Source: Pseudomonas wuhanensis
GTDB taxonomy: Bacteria; Pseudomonadota; Gammaproteobacteria; Pseudomonadales; Pseudomonadaceae
NCBI RefSeq assembly: GCF_030687395.1
Contig: NZ_CP117430.1
Coordinates: forward strand, 62,001-126,000
DNA: 64,000 bases
Direction: 5' to 3'
The notes under the pieces are model-generated. The model ran no database searches and was not told the DNA's origin. It worked only from the letters and a program-made list of their open reading frames with translations. Shown piece after piece: positions 46,201 through 55,807 of this stretch (its first letter is position 1; every line of letters starts with the position of its first letter). Both the position numbers and the translations under genes were made by a program.

Positions 46201-47686
46201 TCAGGTTGCCTGACGGATCGTAGCCATAACTCACCAACACTTCACGGCGCTGGTCCGGGTAGACCCGCTCCACCTGACTGACTCGTGTCTGAAGGTAGAT
46301 CAATTCCACCTGAACCAAGTCAAAGGTGTCGCGCAGTTTTACAAGGCGTCCGGCGTCGTCATAGTCGAGGTGAACCCGGTTGTCATTGCGATCACCCAGC
46401 TGGCTAAGACGCAATGCCGATGAGTTCCCAGGTGTTGCATCGAACAGTCGATACAGTCCGCTATCGCTTTCAATCAACAACTGCCCGTTAACGTGGCGTC
46501 GAACACTAAGCCCCTCACCCGCACTGAACACCGCGCCGCCCAGGGGGATCGAGCCCATGTCGATGCGCCGGCCCTGTTCATCGGTATACACCAGCGTTTC
46601 GCCGCCCTCCGGGTGAGGCAGGATTTCCACGCATACCTCATAGGACACACTCCAACCCGCCCCGAACAACCCGTCGCGGCGTTCGTCACGGCTGTTGTAG
46701 AAGCGCTGCCAATCGATCGGCAAGACGCCCGGCAGCACGAAATCCAGCTCTTCATCACCCCCCAGCACCTTGGCCCCGGTCGCGGCATGCACCGGGTTCG
46801 ACGAGCCCATGGCGGCGTTGGCCATGGCGCCCATCGCGCTGCTGACGGCCATCGACGTCGCGCCGCCGATCAGCATGCACGGCAATTTGCTGAAGAACTT
46901 CCCCTTGCCGCCCTTGAGCATCAGCAGCGCGGTGACCGCCAGCCCCACGCCCGGGGTCTTGCCGCTGCGGATCTCGCGCACCACCACCGAACCGCCGCCA
47001 ATGGTCACGTTGGAGGAAATCAGCCCCGACGATACGACCTTGGCATCGCAGGTGCTGCGGTCGCCGCTGCGCACGGCGGGCTGGCCGTTGATGGTGACCT
47101 TGTCCGAGCCCTCGGCCATGAACTGCGGCGGCATCGGCGGATGCTTCATGCAGACGAGCAGGTCCAGCGGCTTGGGCACGGCGCCGGGCGCGGGGGTGGC
47201 GACGGTGGGGCGCCACATCTGGGAGAAGAAGCTTTCGGCCATGTCGAGGTAACTGGGCTCGGCTTCCGGCTCGGGTGCTTCCAGCTCGGTACCGGCCGGC
47301 GCGACATGGGACGGGATCGCCCCGGCGGCCCTGGCAGCAGGGATGTTATTGGTGAGGGTGTTGGTGGAGCCGGTGAGAATGTTCGCCTGCACCGTGGGCG
47401 GAAACAGCGCGTTGCTGAAACTCTCGCACAGGTTACTCAAGCCCTTGTCGGCCCCGGTCTTGCTCATGGCGAGGCCCACGATCGTGCCCACCACCAAGCC
47501 GAGCACGAAGCAGCCCAACCCCCCGGTGACGACCGTGATGCCTGTGGCTGCCACCACGGCGGCGGTGGCCAGCGCGGTAATCGCGATGTTGGCTGCCACC
47601 TCGAGCACACCGCCGAGGATGTCGGCCATCATCGAGGTATGGTTGAGTGCATCACCCAGCCGGGCGGCCCAGAGCGCGTCAGACAT
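43217..47686 (-). CDS. PAAR-Rhs polymorphic toxin 2 with GIY-YIG-like tip
   Basis: A 1489-residue T6SS effector with the same layout as Rhs1: hydrophobic pair (~28-75), PAAR (~176-240), YD-repeat shell and core end DPIGLAGGLNLYQYGPNPMG. The closing motif reads DAWG where Rhs1 has DPWG. The last ~148 residues are unrelated to Rhs1: THITYLGVDKATGKAYVGYA gives the paired Y-L-G / Y-V-G strands of a GIY-YIG nuclease. Arg in YRYGSSFDRF, Glu in RGLEQRVYEGLGG and Asn in NAQNPVGQGN fit its catalytic set. A basic Lys/Arg/Ala tail ends the protein. It is co-oriented with vgrG and the Eag chaperone, 12 bp after the latter. Confidence 0.88.
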   Translation of the reverse strand: MSDALWAARLGDALNHTSMMADILGGVLEVAANIAITALATAAVVAATGITVVTGGLGCFVLGLVVGTIVGLAMSKTGADKGLSNLCESFSNALFPPTVQANILTGSTNTLTNNIPAARAAGAIPSHVAPAGTELEAPEPEAEPSYLDMAESFFSQMWRPTVATPAPGAVPKPLDLLVCMKHPPMPPQFMAEGSDKVTINGQPAVRSGDRSTCDAKVVSSGLISSNVTIGGGSVVVREIRSGKTPGVGLAVTALLMLKGGKGKFFSKLPCMLIGGATSMAVSSAMGAMANAAMGSSNPVHAATGAKVLGGDEELDFVLPGVLPIDWQRFYNSRDERRDGLFGAGWSVSYEVCVEILPHPEGGETLVYTDEQGRRIDMGSIPLGGAVFSAGEGLSVRRHVNGQLLIESDSGLYRLFDATPGNSSALRLSQLGDRNDNRVHLDYDDAGRLVKLRDTFDLVQVELIYLQTRVSQVERVYPDQRREVLVSYGYDPSGNLTEVRDTAGQVQRRFVYDSERRMTEHQLPTGLRCFYQWACIEEKEWRVVGHWTDEGDAYQFDYDLVAGVTRITDGLQRVSTRRWNTQHQITEYTDNLGQTWLFEWNDERQLLNATDPQGGRYEYSYDDAGNLIGETDPLGRSDSTLWLEHWALPLVETDAAGNSWQYRYDQRGNCIAETDPLGHVTRYRYDAHGQVVEIIDATGKSKKLRWNPFGQLVEHIDCSGYPTRYGYDNRGYLQVITDPLGERTTFTYDTVGRLLSRQLPDGRFEHYQRNASGQLTEHTDPSGHTTHYQYNLRGRIRQRTDAHGRQVQFSYDSYGRLQALTNENGENYRFTWDASDRLTEQQDLDGSAHRYDYDVLNSITRVVSLPTQYGDGLAVVSETPEKPIVHRLERDAVGRLVAKITDDGRTDYTYDPLDQLIAITFRDTQGREQKLGFVYDALGQPLEEQSLGGSLKHRYDELGNLIQTQLPDGRWINRLYYGSGHLHQINLDGQVISDFERDRLHREVFRTQGQINTRTEYDRGGRLRSYVRRPNSQPRQLPGATQTHFDYDPSDNLIARLGQKAGTAHRQFLHYDATDRIIASQDNIQGQHEIYAYDAAANLLDGPQPGAGLVVHNKLLTYQDKRYRYDSFGRLIEKRSGSRGVQRFRYDAESRVIEVRNQSAAGETIVKMAYDPLGRRIEKTVQDKNGYPLGTTRFVWDGLQLFQEHRNNQTSLYLYEDGSYEALARVDGMGPLQKIRYYHNDPNGLPQELTEHDGHCIWQANYRVWGNTAKETREPYYIEEQNLRFQGQYLDRETGLHYNTFRFYDPDIGRFITPDPIGLAGGLNLYQYGPNPMGWSDAWGLAGSPTTATHITYLGVDKATGKAYVGYASMQGKQVGSDVLNYRYGSSFDRFGGQAPQVLHTAYGQDGKDVTRGLEQRVYEGLGGKDGTANAQNPVGQGNARRKEYLAAADKHLAKTPAGKALDKRIKAANKARVKAAAKGVSKGRGGRCS

Positions 47687-47698
47687 GCAGGGTGCTCA

Positions 47699-48133
47699 TC
47701 AGGCCGGAACGTCGAACAGCAACGAACTCTTGATGGTCGCCCAATGCGCGGCTTCGGCATCGCCGAGTTTTTCCGCCTTCACGTAGCTCAGGGCGAGCAT
47801 TTTGCGGGTGCCGGGCAACACCAGTGCCAACTGGTATTGGAAGACTTTGTCGTTGCCCTTGTTGAACTGGCTGCGCAACTCGATGCCTTCGACTTCCTGG
47901 CCGGCGCCCAGGCGCACGGCGACGCCCGGTTGAAAGCGCAAGTCTTGCACTTGTTTTTCCAGGCGCTTGAGCTGGTCGTCGAAGTTGCTTTGCAGGGTTT
48001 CGCCCTCGGCCAGCAAGCTGCGGCTGACAATCAGCGAAGTGCCCAGTTCAGGGAACTTGAGGATGTTGATCGACGCGTCTTGCAGTTCGCCTGCCGGCAG
48101 TTGGAACTGGAATTCATTGATTCGGTAAGTCAT
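47699..48133 (-). CDS. DcrB/DUF1795 Eag-type chaperone for the Rhs effector
   Basis: A 144-residue cytosolic protein of the DcrB/DUF1795 (EagR) family: MTYRINEFQFQLPAG, SRSLLAEGETLQSNFDDQL, YVKAEKLGDAEAAHW. Eag chaperones bind the hydrophobic N-terminal helices of PAAR-Rhs effectors and help load them on VgrG. Its place, 18 bp after vgrG and 12 bp before Rhs2, which has such helices at ~28-75, fits exactly. A fragment of a second copy precedes Rhs1. Confidence 0.85.
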   Translation of the reverse strand: MTYRINEFQFQLPAGELQDASINILKFPELGTSLIVSRSLLAEGETLQSNFDDQLKRLEKQVQDLRFQPGVAVRLGAGQEVEGIELRSQFNKGNDKVFQYQLALVLPGTRKMLALSYVKAEKLGDAEAAHWATIKSSLLFDVPA

Positions 48134-48151
48134 GGAACACAGATCTCGTGA

Positions 48152-50089
48152 TTAGCCCTTGGGCTTAGGAAACGCGGCATTGATGTTGGCGTCGATGCTG
48201 GCCTTGACGCCCTGGCCATCAGGCGTGGCGCCAGCGCCGCCGCCATTGTTCAGGTGCAGCACGCCGCCGGTGTTGATCTCGGCATCACCGCTGGCATAGA
48301 AGCTGATTTGCACGCCGGTCAGGTTGATCTGGCCGCTGGCATTGAGCTCCAGGATGCTTTCACCACAGACCAGCCGCAGGTTCTCACCCACTTCGATGAC
48401 GTAGCTCTGGCTGATGCTGTCGGTCTTGCGCTGGCCCACCGACAGAATGTCTTCCTGCTTGACGATGCGCAGCCGATTGTTGCCGATGGTCACCGTCTCG
48501 TTATGTCCGATGCTTTTGTTGCGGTCGTGGCCCACCGAGTGGCTTTCATCCACTTCCACCACGATGTCCTGATTGCGCTCGGCATGGATGTACAACTGCT
48601 CGGCGCCTTTTTTGTCTTCCATGCGGATTTCGTTGAAGTTCGCCGGTGTGCCGCCCTTGCTCGAACGGCTTTTCATGCCGCTCTGGGTGGCGTTTTCCGG
48701 CAAGTCGTAGGGCACAGTTTGTTCCGCGTTGTAGACACGGCCGGTGATGATCGGCCGGTCCGGGTCGCCTTCGAGGAAACTGACGATCACTTCCTGGCCG
48801 ATCCGCGGGATCTGCATCGAGCCCCAGTTTTTTCCGGCCCAGGATTGCGACACGCGAATCCAGCACGAACTGTTTTCGTTGGACTGGTCGTGACGGTCCC
48901 AATAGAAATGCACCTTCACCCGGCCGAACTGGTCGGTCCAGATTTCCTCGCCCTTGGGGCCGACCACCAGTGCAGTCTGCGGGCCTTTGACGATAGGCCG
49001 GTGGGTGTTGGGCAGGGGGCGGTAGCTTTGTTGTGCGTCGATGCAGGTCAGGCTGCTTTCGAACTGCGCCGAAGCGGCGATGCCACCGGTTTCCCCGCTT
49101 TCCTGAGAGATGTAGTAGCGGGCGCTGGCGATCAGGTATTCGCGGTTCTGGTCCTGGCGGGTGAAGCCCGTGAGGCTGAACAAATGACCCGATCCCAGGC
49201 CCCGGGCGTTGCCGGCGAACTCGACCTGTTCGTGCAACGTCTGCAAGGCTTCGATGCGGGTGCGGGCGTAATGTTCGCCGTCTGCGCTTTGCACATAGGT
49301 GCCGGGATAGTCATACAGCGGATAGTCGCCGGCGGTGTGCGGACGAGGCATGGCCGAGCGCACGTCAATTCGCGCGCTGGGGCGCTGGAAGTCATAGTCG
49401 TTGAGTTCCAGCGAACCCGGCTGGACTTCCTGGGCCAGGTGCCAATCGTGGATGTGATCGCGTTCGCGCTGTTGTTCATTTTTGGGGTAGTAGGGCACCG
49501 AAGCGTAGCCGGGCACGCTGGTGTGGGCGCCGTAGGCATCGGCCAGCACCAGCACGTGACGACCCTGTTCATGGCGGAAGAAGTAGTAGATCCCTTCCTG
49601 CTCCATCAGGCGGCTGACGAAATCGAAGCTGGTTTCGCGATACTGCACGCAGTATTCCCACTCACGATAGGGCCGGCTCAGGGCATCTTCGAAATCGGAA
49701 AAACCCAGGTCGCGAAAAACCTGTTTGATGATCTGCGGGATGGTCAGGTTCTGGAAAATCCGGCAATCGGATGTGCGGGTCAGCAGCCATAGCCAGGGCC
49801 GCAGCGTGGCCTGGTAACTGGCGAACTGGCCCTGGTCGACGTTCTGGCTGCAACGGGCAACGATGCCATGGAAATAGCGCTCGCCACCGCCATCCAGTTG
49901 CAGGCTCAGGCACATGGGTTTGCCCAACAACTGGTTGAGGTCGATGGCGTTGTCCAGCGAGTGCAGTTGCAGCTCATAGTTGAACAGCCGCCCCAGCTCT
50001 TCGCCGCCGCCCATGTCCTTGAGCAACAGCACATCCGGCCCCAGGGGACTGGTGATTTTTGCCAGGCGTGAGAGTTGCTTGAATAGCAT
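48152..50089 (-). CDS. vgrG: T6SS spike protein VgrG/TssI
   Basis: A 645-residue spike protein: gp27-like base (~1-370) then gp5-like OB fold (GEEIWTDQFGRVKVHFYWDR, SWAGKNWGSMQIPRIGQEVI) and a C-terminal beta-helix of repeating V-x-V/I-x-G elements (SVGHDRNKSIGHNETVTIGN). There is no enzymatic extension; it ends about 40 residues after the helix in INAAFPKPKG. The tip is expected to be capped by the PAAR domain of the Rhs protein encoded next. It is separated from clpV by a REP element. Confidence 0.94.
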   Translation of the reverse strand: MLFKQLSRLAKITSPLGPDVLLLKDMGGGEELGRLFNYELQLHSLDNAIDLNQLLGKPMCLSLQLDGGGERYFHGIVARCSQNVDQGQFASYQATLRPWLWLLTRTSDCRIFQNLTIPQIIKQVFRDLGFSDFEDALSRPYREWEYCVQYRETSFDFVSRLMEQEGIYYFFRHEQGRHVLVLADAYGAHTSVPGYASVPYYPKNEQQRERDHIHDWHLAQEVQPGSLELNDYDFQRPSARIDVRSAMPRPHTAGDYPLYDYPGTYVQSADGEHYARTRIEALQTLHEQVEFAGNARGLGSGHLFSLTGFTRQDQNREYLIASARYYISQESGETGGIAASAQFESSLTCIDAQQSYRPLPNTHRPIVKGPQTALVVGPKGEEIWTDQFGRVKVHFYWDRHDQSNENSSCWIRVSQSWAGKNWGSMQIPRIGQEVIVSFLEGDPDRPIITGRVYNAEQTVPYDLPENATQSGMKSRSSKGGTPANFNEIRMEDKKGAEQLYIHAERNQDIVVEVDESHSVGHDRNKSIGHNETVTIGNNRLRIVKQEDILSVGQRKTDSISQSYVIEVGENLRLVCGESILELNASGQINLTGVQISFYASGDAEINTGGVLHLNNGGGAGATPDGQGVKASIDANINAAFPKPKG

Positions 50090-50148
50090 CAGTTATCCCG
50101 TAAACGTTGTAATCGCCGCGCCGCTTTCCCCAGCAGAAACCGGATCAA

Positions 50149-50241
50149 GTGTGGGAGCTGGCTTGCCTGCGATAGCGGTGGGACATTCAGCATTGATGCC
50201 GATTGATACACCGCTATCGCAGGCAAGCCTGCTCCCACACT
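50149..50241. repeat. REP-type palindrome between clpV and vgrG
   Basis: AGTGTGGGAGCTGGCTTGCC with GCGATAGCGGTG on the left and CACCGCTATCGCAGGCAAGC to CCCACACT on the right. It belongs to the GCAGGCAAGCC subfamily, like 23366-23461. It separates the structural T6SS genes from the vgrG-effector module and may mark the point where the module was attached. Confidence 0.85.
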
Positions 50242-50260
50242 GACCGCATTCCTCCAGGGG

Positions 50261-52939
50261 CTATGCGGCGTCGCTGAAGTCGTAGTGCAGTTCGTTATCC
50301 CGGGCGCTGATCCGCACGCCTGCCAGCGCTTTGCCTTCGAGCATGCGGGTGAGGAACTCGCGGCTCATGTCCGGCAACAGGCTGTTGGTCAGGATGGTGT
50401 CGATCATCCGCCCGCCGCTTTCGGTTTCGGTGCAGCGGGAGACGATCAGGTCGATCACCGCGTCGTCGTAGTCGAAGGCCACTTTATGGGTGTTCTCCAC
50501 GCGCTTTTTGATGCGGTTGAGTTGCAGGCGGGTAATGGCCTTGAGCATCTCGTCGCTGAGCGGGTAGTACGGAATGGTCACCAGGCGGCCCAGCAATGCC
50601 GGCGGGAAAATCTCCAGCAGCGGCTGGCGCAGGGCCTTGGCGATCGCTTCGGGTTCGGGCACGTTTTGCGGGTCTTTGCAGACCTGGGCAATCAACTCGG
50701 TGCCAGCGTTGGTGGTCAGCAGGATCAAGGTGTTCTTGAAGTCGATCACCCGTCCTTCGCCGTCCTCCATCACGCCTTTATCGAAGACCTGGAAGAAGAT
50801 CTCGTGCACGTCCGGGTGGGCTTTTTCCACCTCATCCAGCAGCACCACGCTGTAGGGTTTGCGCCGCACGGCTTCGGTCAGCACGCCGCCTTCGCCATAG
50901 CCGATATAGCCCGGTGGCGCGCCCTTTAGGGTGGACACGGTGTGAGCTTCCTGGAATTCGCTCATGTTGATGGTGATGACGTTCTGCTCGCCGCCGTACA
51001 TGGCTTCGGCCAGCGCCAGGGCGGTTTCGGTCTTGCCCACACCGGAGGTGCCGGCGAGCATGAACACGCCAATCGGTTTGCTCGGGTTGTCGAGGCCGGC
51101 GCGGGAGGTCTGGATGCGTTTGGCGATCATCTGCAAGGCGTGGTCCTGGCCGATGATGCGTTTCTTCAGGTGCAGGTCGAGGTTGAGCACAGTTTCCAGT
51201 TCGTTGCGGGCCATGCGGCCCACCGGAATACCCGTCCAGTCGGCGACCACCGAGGCCACGGCCTGGTAATCGACCGTCGGCAGAATCAGCGGGGTTTCGC
51301 CTTGCAGGGTGCTGAGGCGCTGTTGCAGGTCCACCAGTTTTTCGCGCAAGGCGTGGCTGGTCTCGCTGCCGTCCTCGCTGTCCACCACACCGACGCGCTC
51401 GCGCAGGGTGGCGCGGGTGGCGAGCAGTTCGTCCACCAGGGTTTTCTCTTCGGCCCAGCGACTTTCCAGCTCGGCGAGGCGTTCGCGTTCGGCACTCAGC
51501 AGGTTTTCGCTTTGGGTTTGGCGGGCGCCGATGACGATGCCGATGGCATGCTCGCGGGCGATGATTTGCAGTTCGGTTTCCAGCGCCTCGATGCGGCGAC
51601 GGCTGTCATCCACTTCGGCCGGCACGGCGTGCAGGCTGATGGCGACCCGGGCGCAGGCGGTGTCCAGCAGGCTCACGGATTTGTCCGGCAACTGGCGCGC
51701 CGGGATGTAGCGATGGGAGAGCTTGACCGAGGCTTCCAGGGCTTCGTCGAGGATCTGCACCTGATGGTGTTTCTCCATGGTCGAGGCCACGCCGCGCATC
51801 ATCAGCAGCGCCTTGTCTTCGGACGGCTCGGCGACTTGCACCACCTGGAAGCGGCGAGTCAGGGCCGGGTCTTTTTCGATGTGCTTCTTGTACTCGGCCC
51901 AAGTGGTGGCGGCCACGGTGCGCAACGTGCCCCGGGCCAGCGCCGGTTTGAGCAGATTGGCCGCATCCCCGGTGCCGGCGGCACCACCGGCACCGACCAG
52001 CGTGTGGGCTTCGTCGATAAACAGGATGATCGGTTTTGGCGAGGCCTGGACGTCTTCGATGACCTGGCGCAGGCGCTGTTCGAATTCACCTTTCATGCTC
52101 GCACCGGCCTGCAACAGGCCGACGTCGAGGCTGCGCAGTTCCACGTCCTTGAGCGCCGGAGGTACGTCACCGGCGACGATGCGCAGGGCAAAGCCTTCGA
52201 CCACGGCGGTTTTACCGACGCCGGCTTCACCGGTCAGAATCGGGTTGTTCTGCCGACGGCGCATGAGGATGTCCACCAGTTGGCGGATTTCTTCGTCACG
52301 CCCGACAATCGGATCAAGCTTGCCGCTGCGGGCCTGCTCGGTGAGGTCGACGGTAAAGCGCTTGAGTGCTTCCTGCTTGCCCATGGCGCTGGGAGCCATG
52401 GCGCCGCTGGCTTCACCGGGCACGCTGCCTGCGTTGAAACCATCGCTGGCGCTGAGCGCATTTTCCGGCGAGTCACCGACGTATTCGTCAAAGCGCTCGC
52501 TCAGGGCCTCGACCTTGATCTTGTCAAATTCCGCCGACAGCCCCAGTAGCCCATGGCGCAGGCTCGGCGTCTTGAGGATGCCCAGCACCAGGTAACCGGT
52601 ACGCACCTGGCTTTCGCCGAACATCAGGCTGCCGTAGACCCAGCCGCGCTCCACGGCTTCTTCCACATGGGAGGACAAGTCAGTGATGGACGTCGAGCCC
52701 CGTGGTAAACGGTCCAGGGCTTCGGTCAGGTCCCGGGCCAGGCGTGCCGGCTCGATATTGAACTGACGGATGATGCGGTGCAGGTCCGAGTCCTGCAATT
52801 GCAGCAACTGATGAAACCAGTGGGCCAGCTCCACATAAGGGTTACCGCGCAACTTGCAGAACACGGTGGCGGCTTCGATGGCTTTGTAGGCCACGCTGTT
52901 GAGTTTGCCGAATAACGCGGCGCGACTGATTTCACCCAT
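50261..52939 (-). CDS. clpV: T6SS ATPase ClpV/TssH
   Basis: An 892-residue AAA+ unfoldase that disassembles contracted TssB-TssC sheaths. It has a Clp N domain (~1-150), first AAA with Walker A GEAGVGKT and Walker B ILFIDEAHTLVGAGG, a coiled-coil middle domain, and second AAA with GTSGVGKT and VVLLDEVEKAHPDVHEIFFQ. The ATG at 52939 is favoured over 52945 because AAGGAG then sits 8 nt away rather than 2. It overlaps the end of tssG by 8 bp. Confidence 0.95.
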   Translation of the reverse strand: MGEISRAALFGKLNSVAYKAIEAATVFCKLRGNPYVELAHWFHQLLQLQDSDLHRIIRQFNIEPARLARDLTEALDRLPRGSTSITDLSSHVEEAVERGWVYGSLMFGESQVRTGYLVLGILKTPSLRHGLLGLSAEFDKIKVEALSERFDEYVGDSPENALSASDGFNAGSVPGEASGAMAPSAMGKQEALKRFTVDLTEQARSGKLDPIVGRDEEIRQLVDILMRRRQNNPILTGEAGVGKTAVVEGFALRIVAGDVPPALKDVELRSLDVGLLQAGASMKGEFEQRLRQVIEDVQASPKPIILFIDEAHTLVGAGGAAGTGDAANLLKPALARGTLRTVAATTWAEYKKHIEKDPALTRRFQVVQVAEPSEDKALLMMRGVASTMEKHHQVQILDEALEASVKLSHRYIPARQLPDKSVSLLDTACARVAISLHAVPAEVDDSRRRIEALETELQIIAREHAIGIVIGARQTQSENLLSAERERLAELESRWAEEKTLVDELLATRATLRERVGVVDSEDGSETSHALREKLVDLQQRLSTLQGETPLILPTVDYQAVASVVADWTGIPVGRMARNELETVLNLDLHLKKRIIGQDHALQMIAKRIQTSRAGLDNPSKPIGVFMLAGTSGVGKTETALALAEAMYGGEQNVITINMSEFQEAHTVSTLKGAPPGYIGYGEGGVLTEAVRRKPYSVVLLDEVEKAHPDVHEIFFQVFDKGVMEDGEGRVIDFKNTLILLTTNAGTELIAQVCKDPQNVPEPEAIAKALRQPLLEIFPPALLGRLVTIPYYPLSDEMLKAITRLQLNRIKKRVENTHKVAFDYDDAVIDLIVSRCTETESGGRMIDTILTNSLLPDMSREFLTRMLEGKALAGVRISARDNELHYDFSDAA

Positions 52940-53984
52940 GCTCATGGCTCCTTGAGATCTGTGAGGTGTTGGCCTGCTCGGCGTAGTGCCGGGCCAGTAT
53001 TAAATCCTTGGCATCTTTTTCGGGTTGGCCCAGCCAGGTATTGAAACCCAGGCGGAACTGGCGATTGAGTTGCAACGCCGGTACGTCGGGCTGTTTCAGA
53101 ATCAGGTTCAGATCCCAGTCCAGTTCATGGCCCAGGTATTCGGCCACCCAGGCCACCAGCTCATTGAAGGGTTGGCTACCGGGCAGCATGCCCATGTAGT
53201 CATCCAGCTTGAGTGGCCCCAGGCGAATGCGGAATTTGTGCTGGCGATCCCAGACGTAACGGCCCAGGCAAAAATCCACGCCCAATTGATGGGCGCTGAC
53301 GCCCACGCGGCTGCGTTCCGGCAGCTGCAGCCATTGGCCGACGTACTCTTCGATCTCCACCGGCAGGCCGAAGTACTCGCTGAGAATGGCCTTCAAACCG
53401 TCCGGGTAGCGGGTTTGTGCCGACAGATGACCGCTGTAATGCAACTTCGCCGTGTCGGGGATCAGCCCTTGTTTGAGCAGGCTCGGCATGCCCCGGCCGC
53501 TCAGTGCTGCCAGGCGTGCCGACCAGTAGTCATCGTCCGGGCGATCATGGCTGACCGTCGGCCGCGCTTCGGCCCAGGCCCGGTAAAACAGGCTCAGCAG
53601 GCGGTGATGGAACACATCCAGGAAGCGTTTACTGGTGCTGTCGGCGTTGTTGCGCTGGCGTTCGCGCACATATTCGGTGAGGTGCAGCGGCAATGGGCCG
53701 TTGGGGCCGCCGAGGCCGAAAAAGAACTGCTCCAGGCGCGCCGGCGCACCGTCGACGCCCGGCTGTACCGAAGCCAGGGTCGCCGGGGCGAAGGTGCAAT
53801 CGGCCTGTTGCCCAAGGCGCAGTGGATCATCGGCCAGGCGCAACGAATGGCCCAGGCGCGGCAGTTCAGGTGATTCGCACTCGATGCGCCGCAACGCCTG
53901 GAAGAAGTCGTATTCCCAGGGCTCCTGGTGCATCGCATCCAGAGTACTCACAGGGTCGGACGGCGTCCGGGCTTGGCTTTCCAT
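52932..53984 (-). CDS. tssG: T6SS baseplate protein TssG
   Basis: A 350-residue baseplate wedge protein (VasB/ImpH family). Family traits are the N-terminal EPWEYDFFQALRRIEC, GLGGPNGPLPLHLTEYVRER and the C-terminal RFRLGFNTWLG-like QFRLGFNTWLGQ. It starts inside the end of tssF (37-bp overlap), consistent with translational coupling and the fixed TssF2-TssG complex. Confidence 0.94.
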   Translation of the reverse strand: MESQARTPSDPVSTLDAMHQEPWEYDFFQALRRIECESPELPRLGHSLRLADDPLRLGQQADCTFAPATLASVQPGVDGAPARLEQFFFGLGGPNGPLPLHLTEYVRERQRNNADSTSKRFLDVFHHRLLSLFYRAWAEARPTVSHDRPDDDYWSARLAALSGRGMPSLLKQGLIPDTAKLHYSGHLSAQTRYPDGLKAILSEYFGLPVEIEEYVGQWLQLPERSRVGVSAHQLGVDFCLGRYVWDRQHKFRIRLGPLKLDDYMGMLPGSQPFNELVAWVAEYLGHELDWDLNLILKQPDVPALQLNRQFRLGFNTWLGQPEKDAKDLILARHYAEQANTSQISRSHEHG

Positions 53985-55807
53985 CGCATGATCTCGCCGC
54001 GTTCGGTGGTACGGATCACCGTCTCGGTAAAACTGTTGATCGACACGTAGCGTGCCAGGAAGCGCTCGAACACGGCACCGAGCAAGAAGACTCCAGTGCC
54101 GCGAAACGCGTTTTCATCGAATTCCAGGGTGATCTCCAGGCCACGACCAAACACGATCGGGCCCGGCATTGGCAAGCGTCGGGTGCAGGCCTTGCTGCTG
54201 ACTTCGCGCAGGCCTTCGATCTGCAATTGCAACGCCGCATCGTTGCTGTCGCCATACAGGCGCAGCAGTTCGCGCAGGGCGGCGGCGCCCTGGCCTTGCT
54301 CGCTGAGGGACAAGTAATTGAGCGACAGCTGGCTGATCAGCCGCCACGCCTTGGCGTCATGGGCATGACTGGCGCGTGGGCGGCTCGGGCCTGCCACGCA
54401 GCGCACCGCCGCTACCGGTGCGCTGTCGGCCAGGGTGAAGTCGGTCTTGCTATTGCCCACGCTCATGAACAGCGGCAGGTCGCGGTTGGTGCACAACGCC
54501 GTTACGCCCAGTTGGCGCAGGTCGTGGCGATAAGGCGCCTGCTGGCTGTCCACCAGACTGACGAAGGTTTCGCTGCCGATGTAAGTCGAACGCGGGCCGT
54601 TGCGCCGCTGGCCGCTGGACAGCACGCGGGGTTCGCGCCGCACCGTGTACCAGGCTTGATCGCGGCCATAACGAGACGGATCGCGTACCGCATAGAACGG
54701 CAAAAAAGGCTGCTCCGACCCGGTGCCGTGGCCGGTGAGGGTGGTCAGGGAATGAATCTCGAAATCCATCGGCCGGGTGCGGTCGGCGATCACATGGTGT
54801 TCATTGACCCGTTCCGACAAGTGGATGCGATCCAGGCGTTTGGGAAACAAGTTGATGGCCGGGGTGCAGAACGGCAGGAACTGCGCGGCTCCGACGCTGC
54901 CTTCCAGGCTCGGATCGTGACGGTCGAACAGCACGATCAATTCCAGTGTCTGGCCGTCGCAGCGTTTGACCGCCCGGCTCAATTGGGTGAAGTCGACAAA
55001 CAGAAAGCGGTGGGGCAGGGCGAAGTATTCCTGCAACAGGCGATAGCCCTGGAAGGCCCGCGAGACCACTGGTAGCGCGGCGTCGGTGTCATCGAATCCC
55101 ACGGAACGCAGCGCGTCCTGCGGCAGGCGTTCCACCCAATCACCGCCGGGCTGACGGGCGAACACGGCGCAGACGTTGCCCAGCAGCTGTTCGTAGAGGC
55201 GGAAGGGTTGTTCGTCTGCACCGCTGAGGTACAGCGGCAGGTTGTCCAGGGCCAGACTGTTGAACGGTAGTTCGGCGCCGGTGCGCAGGGTCAGGCGAAG
55301 ACCGGCCTTGGCCTTGGGTTCGCTGGCGGCCATGCGCCCGAGCACGGCGGACGGGTTGCCGAAATACTCGGCCTGGCTGACCTGCAACGGCCACAACGTC
55401 ACCGCGTGGGCGGTGCGGTACTCGCAGCAGGTTTGGGTTTCGCGACCCAGGGCGGCACGCAGAACCGTGTCCCGGGGCAGCGGGAAGCCGCTGCTCAGCG
55501 AGCCTTCATCAGGGTCGGCCTGCAATTGCACCACGGTCATCGACGGTGTTGGCGCCAGGTAATGGGGGTACGCGATTTCCAGCAGGTTATGAGTGAAGGT
55601 CGGGTATTCGGCATCGAGTTTGAGCTGTACCCGCGCCGTCAGGTAGGCGAACCCTTCCAGCAAGCGCTCGACGTACGGGTCGGCGCAGTCCATGCCGGAC
55701 AACGTCAGCCGACTGGCGATTTTCGGGTATTCCTGAGCGAACTCCGCCGCGCTTTCGCGCACGTGGTGCAATTCCTGGTTGTACAGTTCCAGCAGGCGCG
55801 GGTTCAT
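53948..55807 (-). CDS. tssF: T6SS baseplate protein TssF
   Basis: A 619-residue baseplate protein (VasA/ImpG family). N-terminal [20 protein letters not shown] and [21 protein letters not shown] are hallmarks, and the C-terminus has [20 protein letters not shown] and [16 protein letters not shown]. It overlaps tssE by 4 bp upstream and tssG downstream, within the contiguous tssE-F-G-clpV block. Confidence 0.95.
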   Translation of the reverse strand: MNPRLLELYNQELHHVRESAAEFAQEYPKIASRLTLSGMDCADPYVERLLEGFAYLTARVQLKLDAEYPTFTHNLLEIAYPHYLAPTPSMTVVQLQADPDEGSLSSGFPLPRDTVLRAALGRETQTCCEYRTAHAVTLWPLQVSQAEYFGNPSAVLGRMAASEPKAKAGLRLTLRTGAELPFNSLALDNLPLYLSGADEQPFRLYEQLLGNVCAVFARQPGGDWVERLPQDALRSVGFDDTDAALPVVSRAFQGYRLLQEYFALPHRFLFVDFTQLSRAVKRCDGQTLELIVLFDRHDPSLEGSVGAAQFLPFCTPAINLFPKRLDRIHLSERVNEHHVIADRTRPMDFEIHSLTTLTGHGTGSEQPFLPFYAVRDPSRYGRDQAWYTVRREPRVLSSGQRRNGPRSTYIGSETFVSLVDSQQAPYRHDLRQLGVTALCTNRDLPLFMSVGNSKTDFTLADSAPVAAVRCVAGPSRPRASHAHDAKAWRLISQLSLNYLSLSEQGQGAAALRELLRLYGDSNDAALQLQIEGLREVSSKACTRRLPMPGPIVFGRGLEITLEFDENAFRGTGVFLLGAVFERFLARYVSINSFTETVIRTTERGEIMRWKAKPGRRPTL

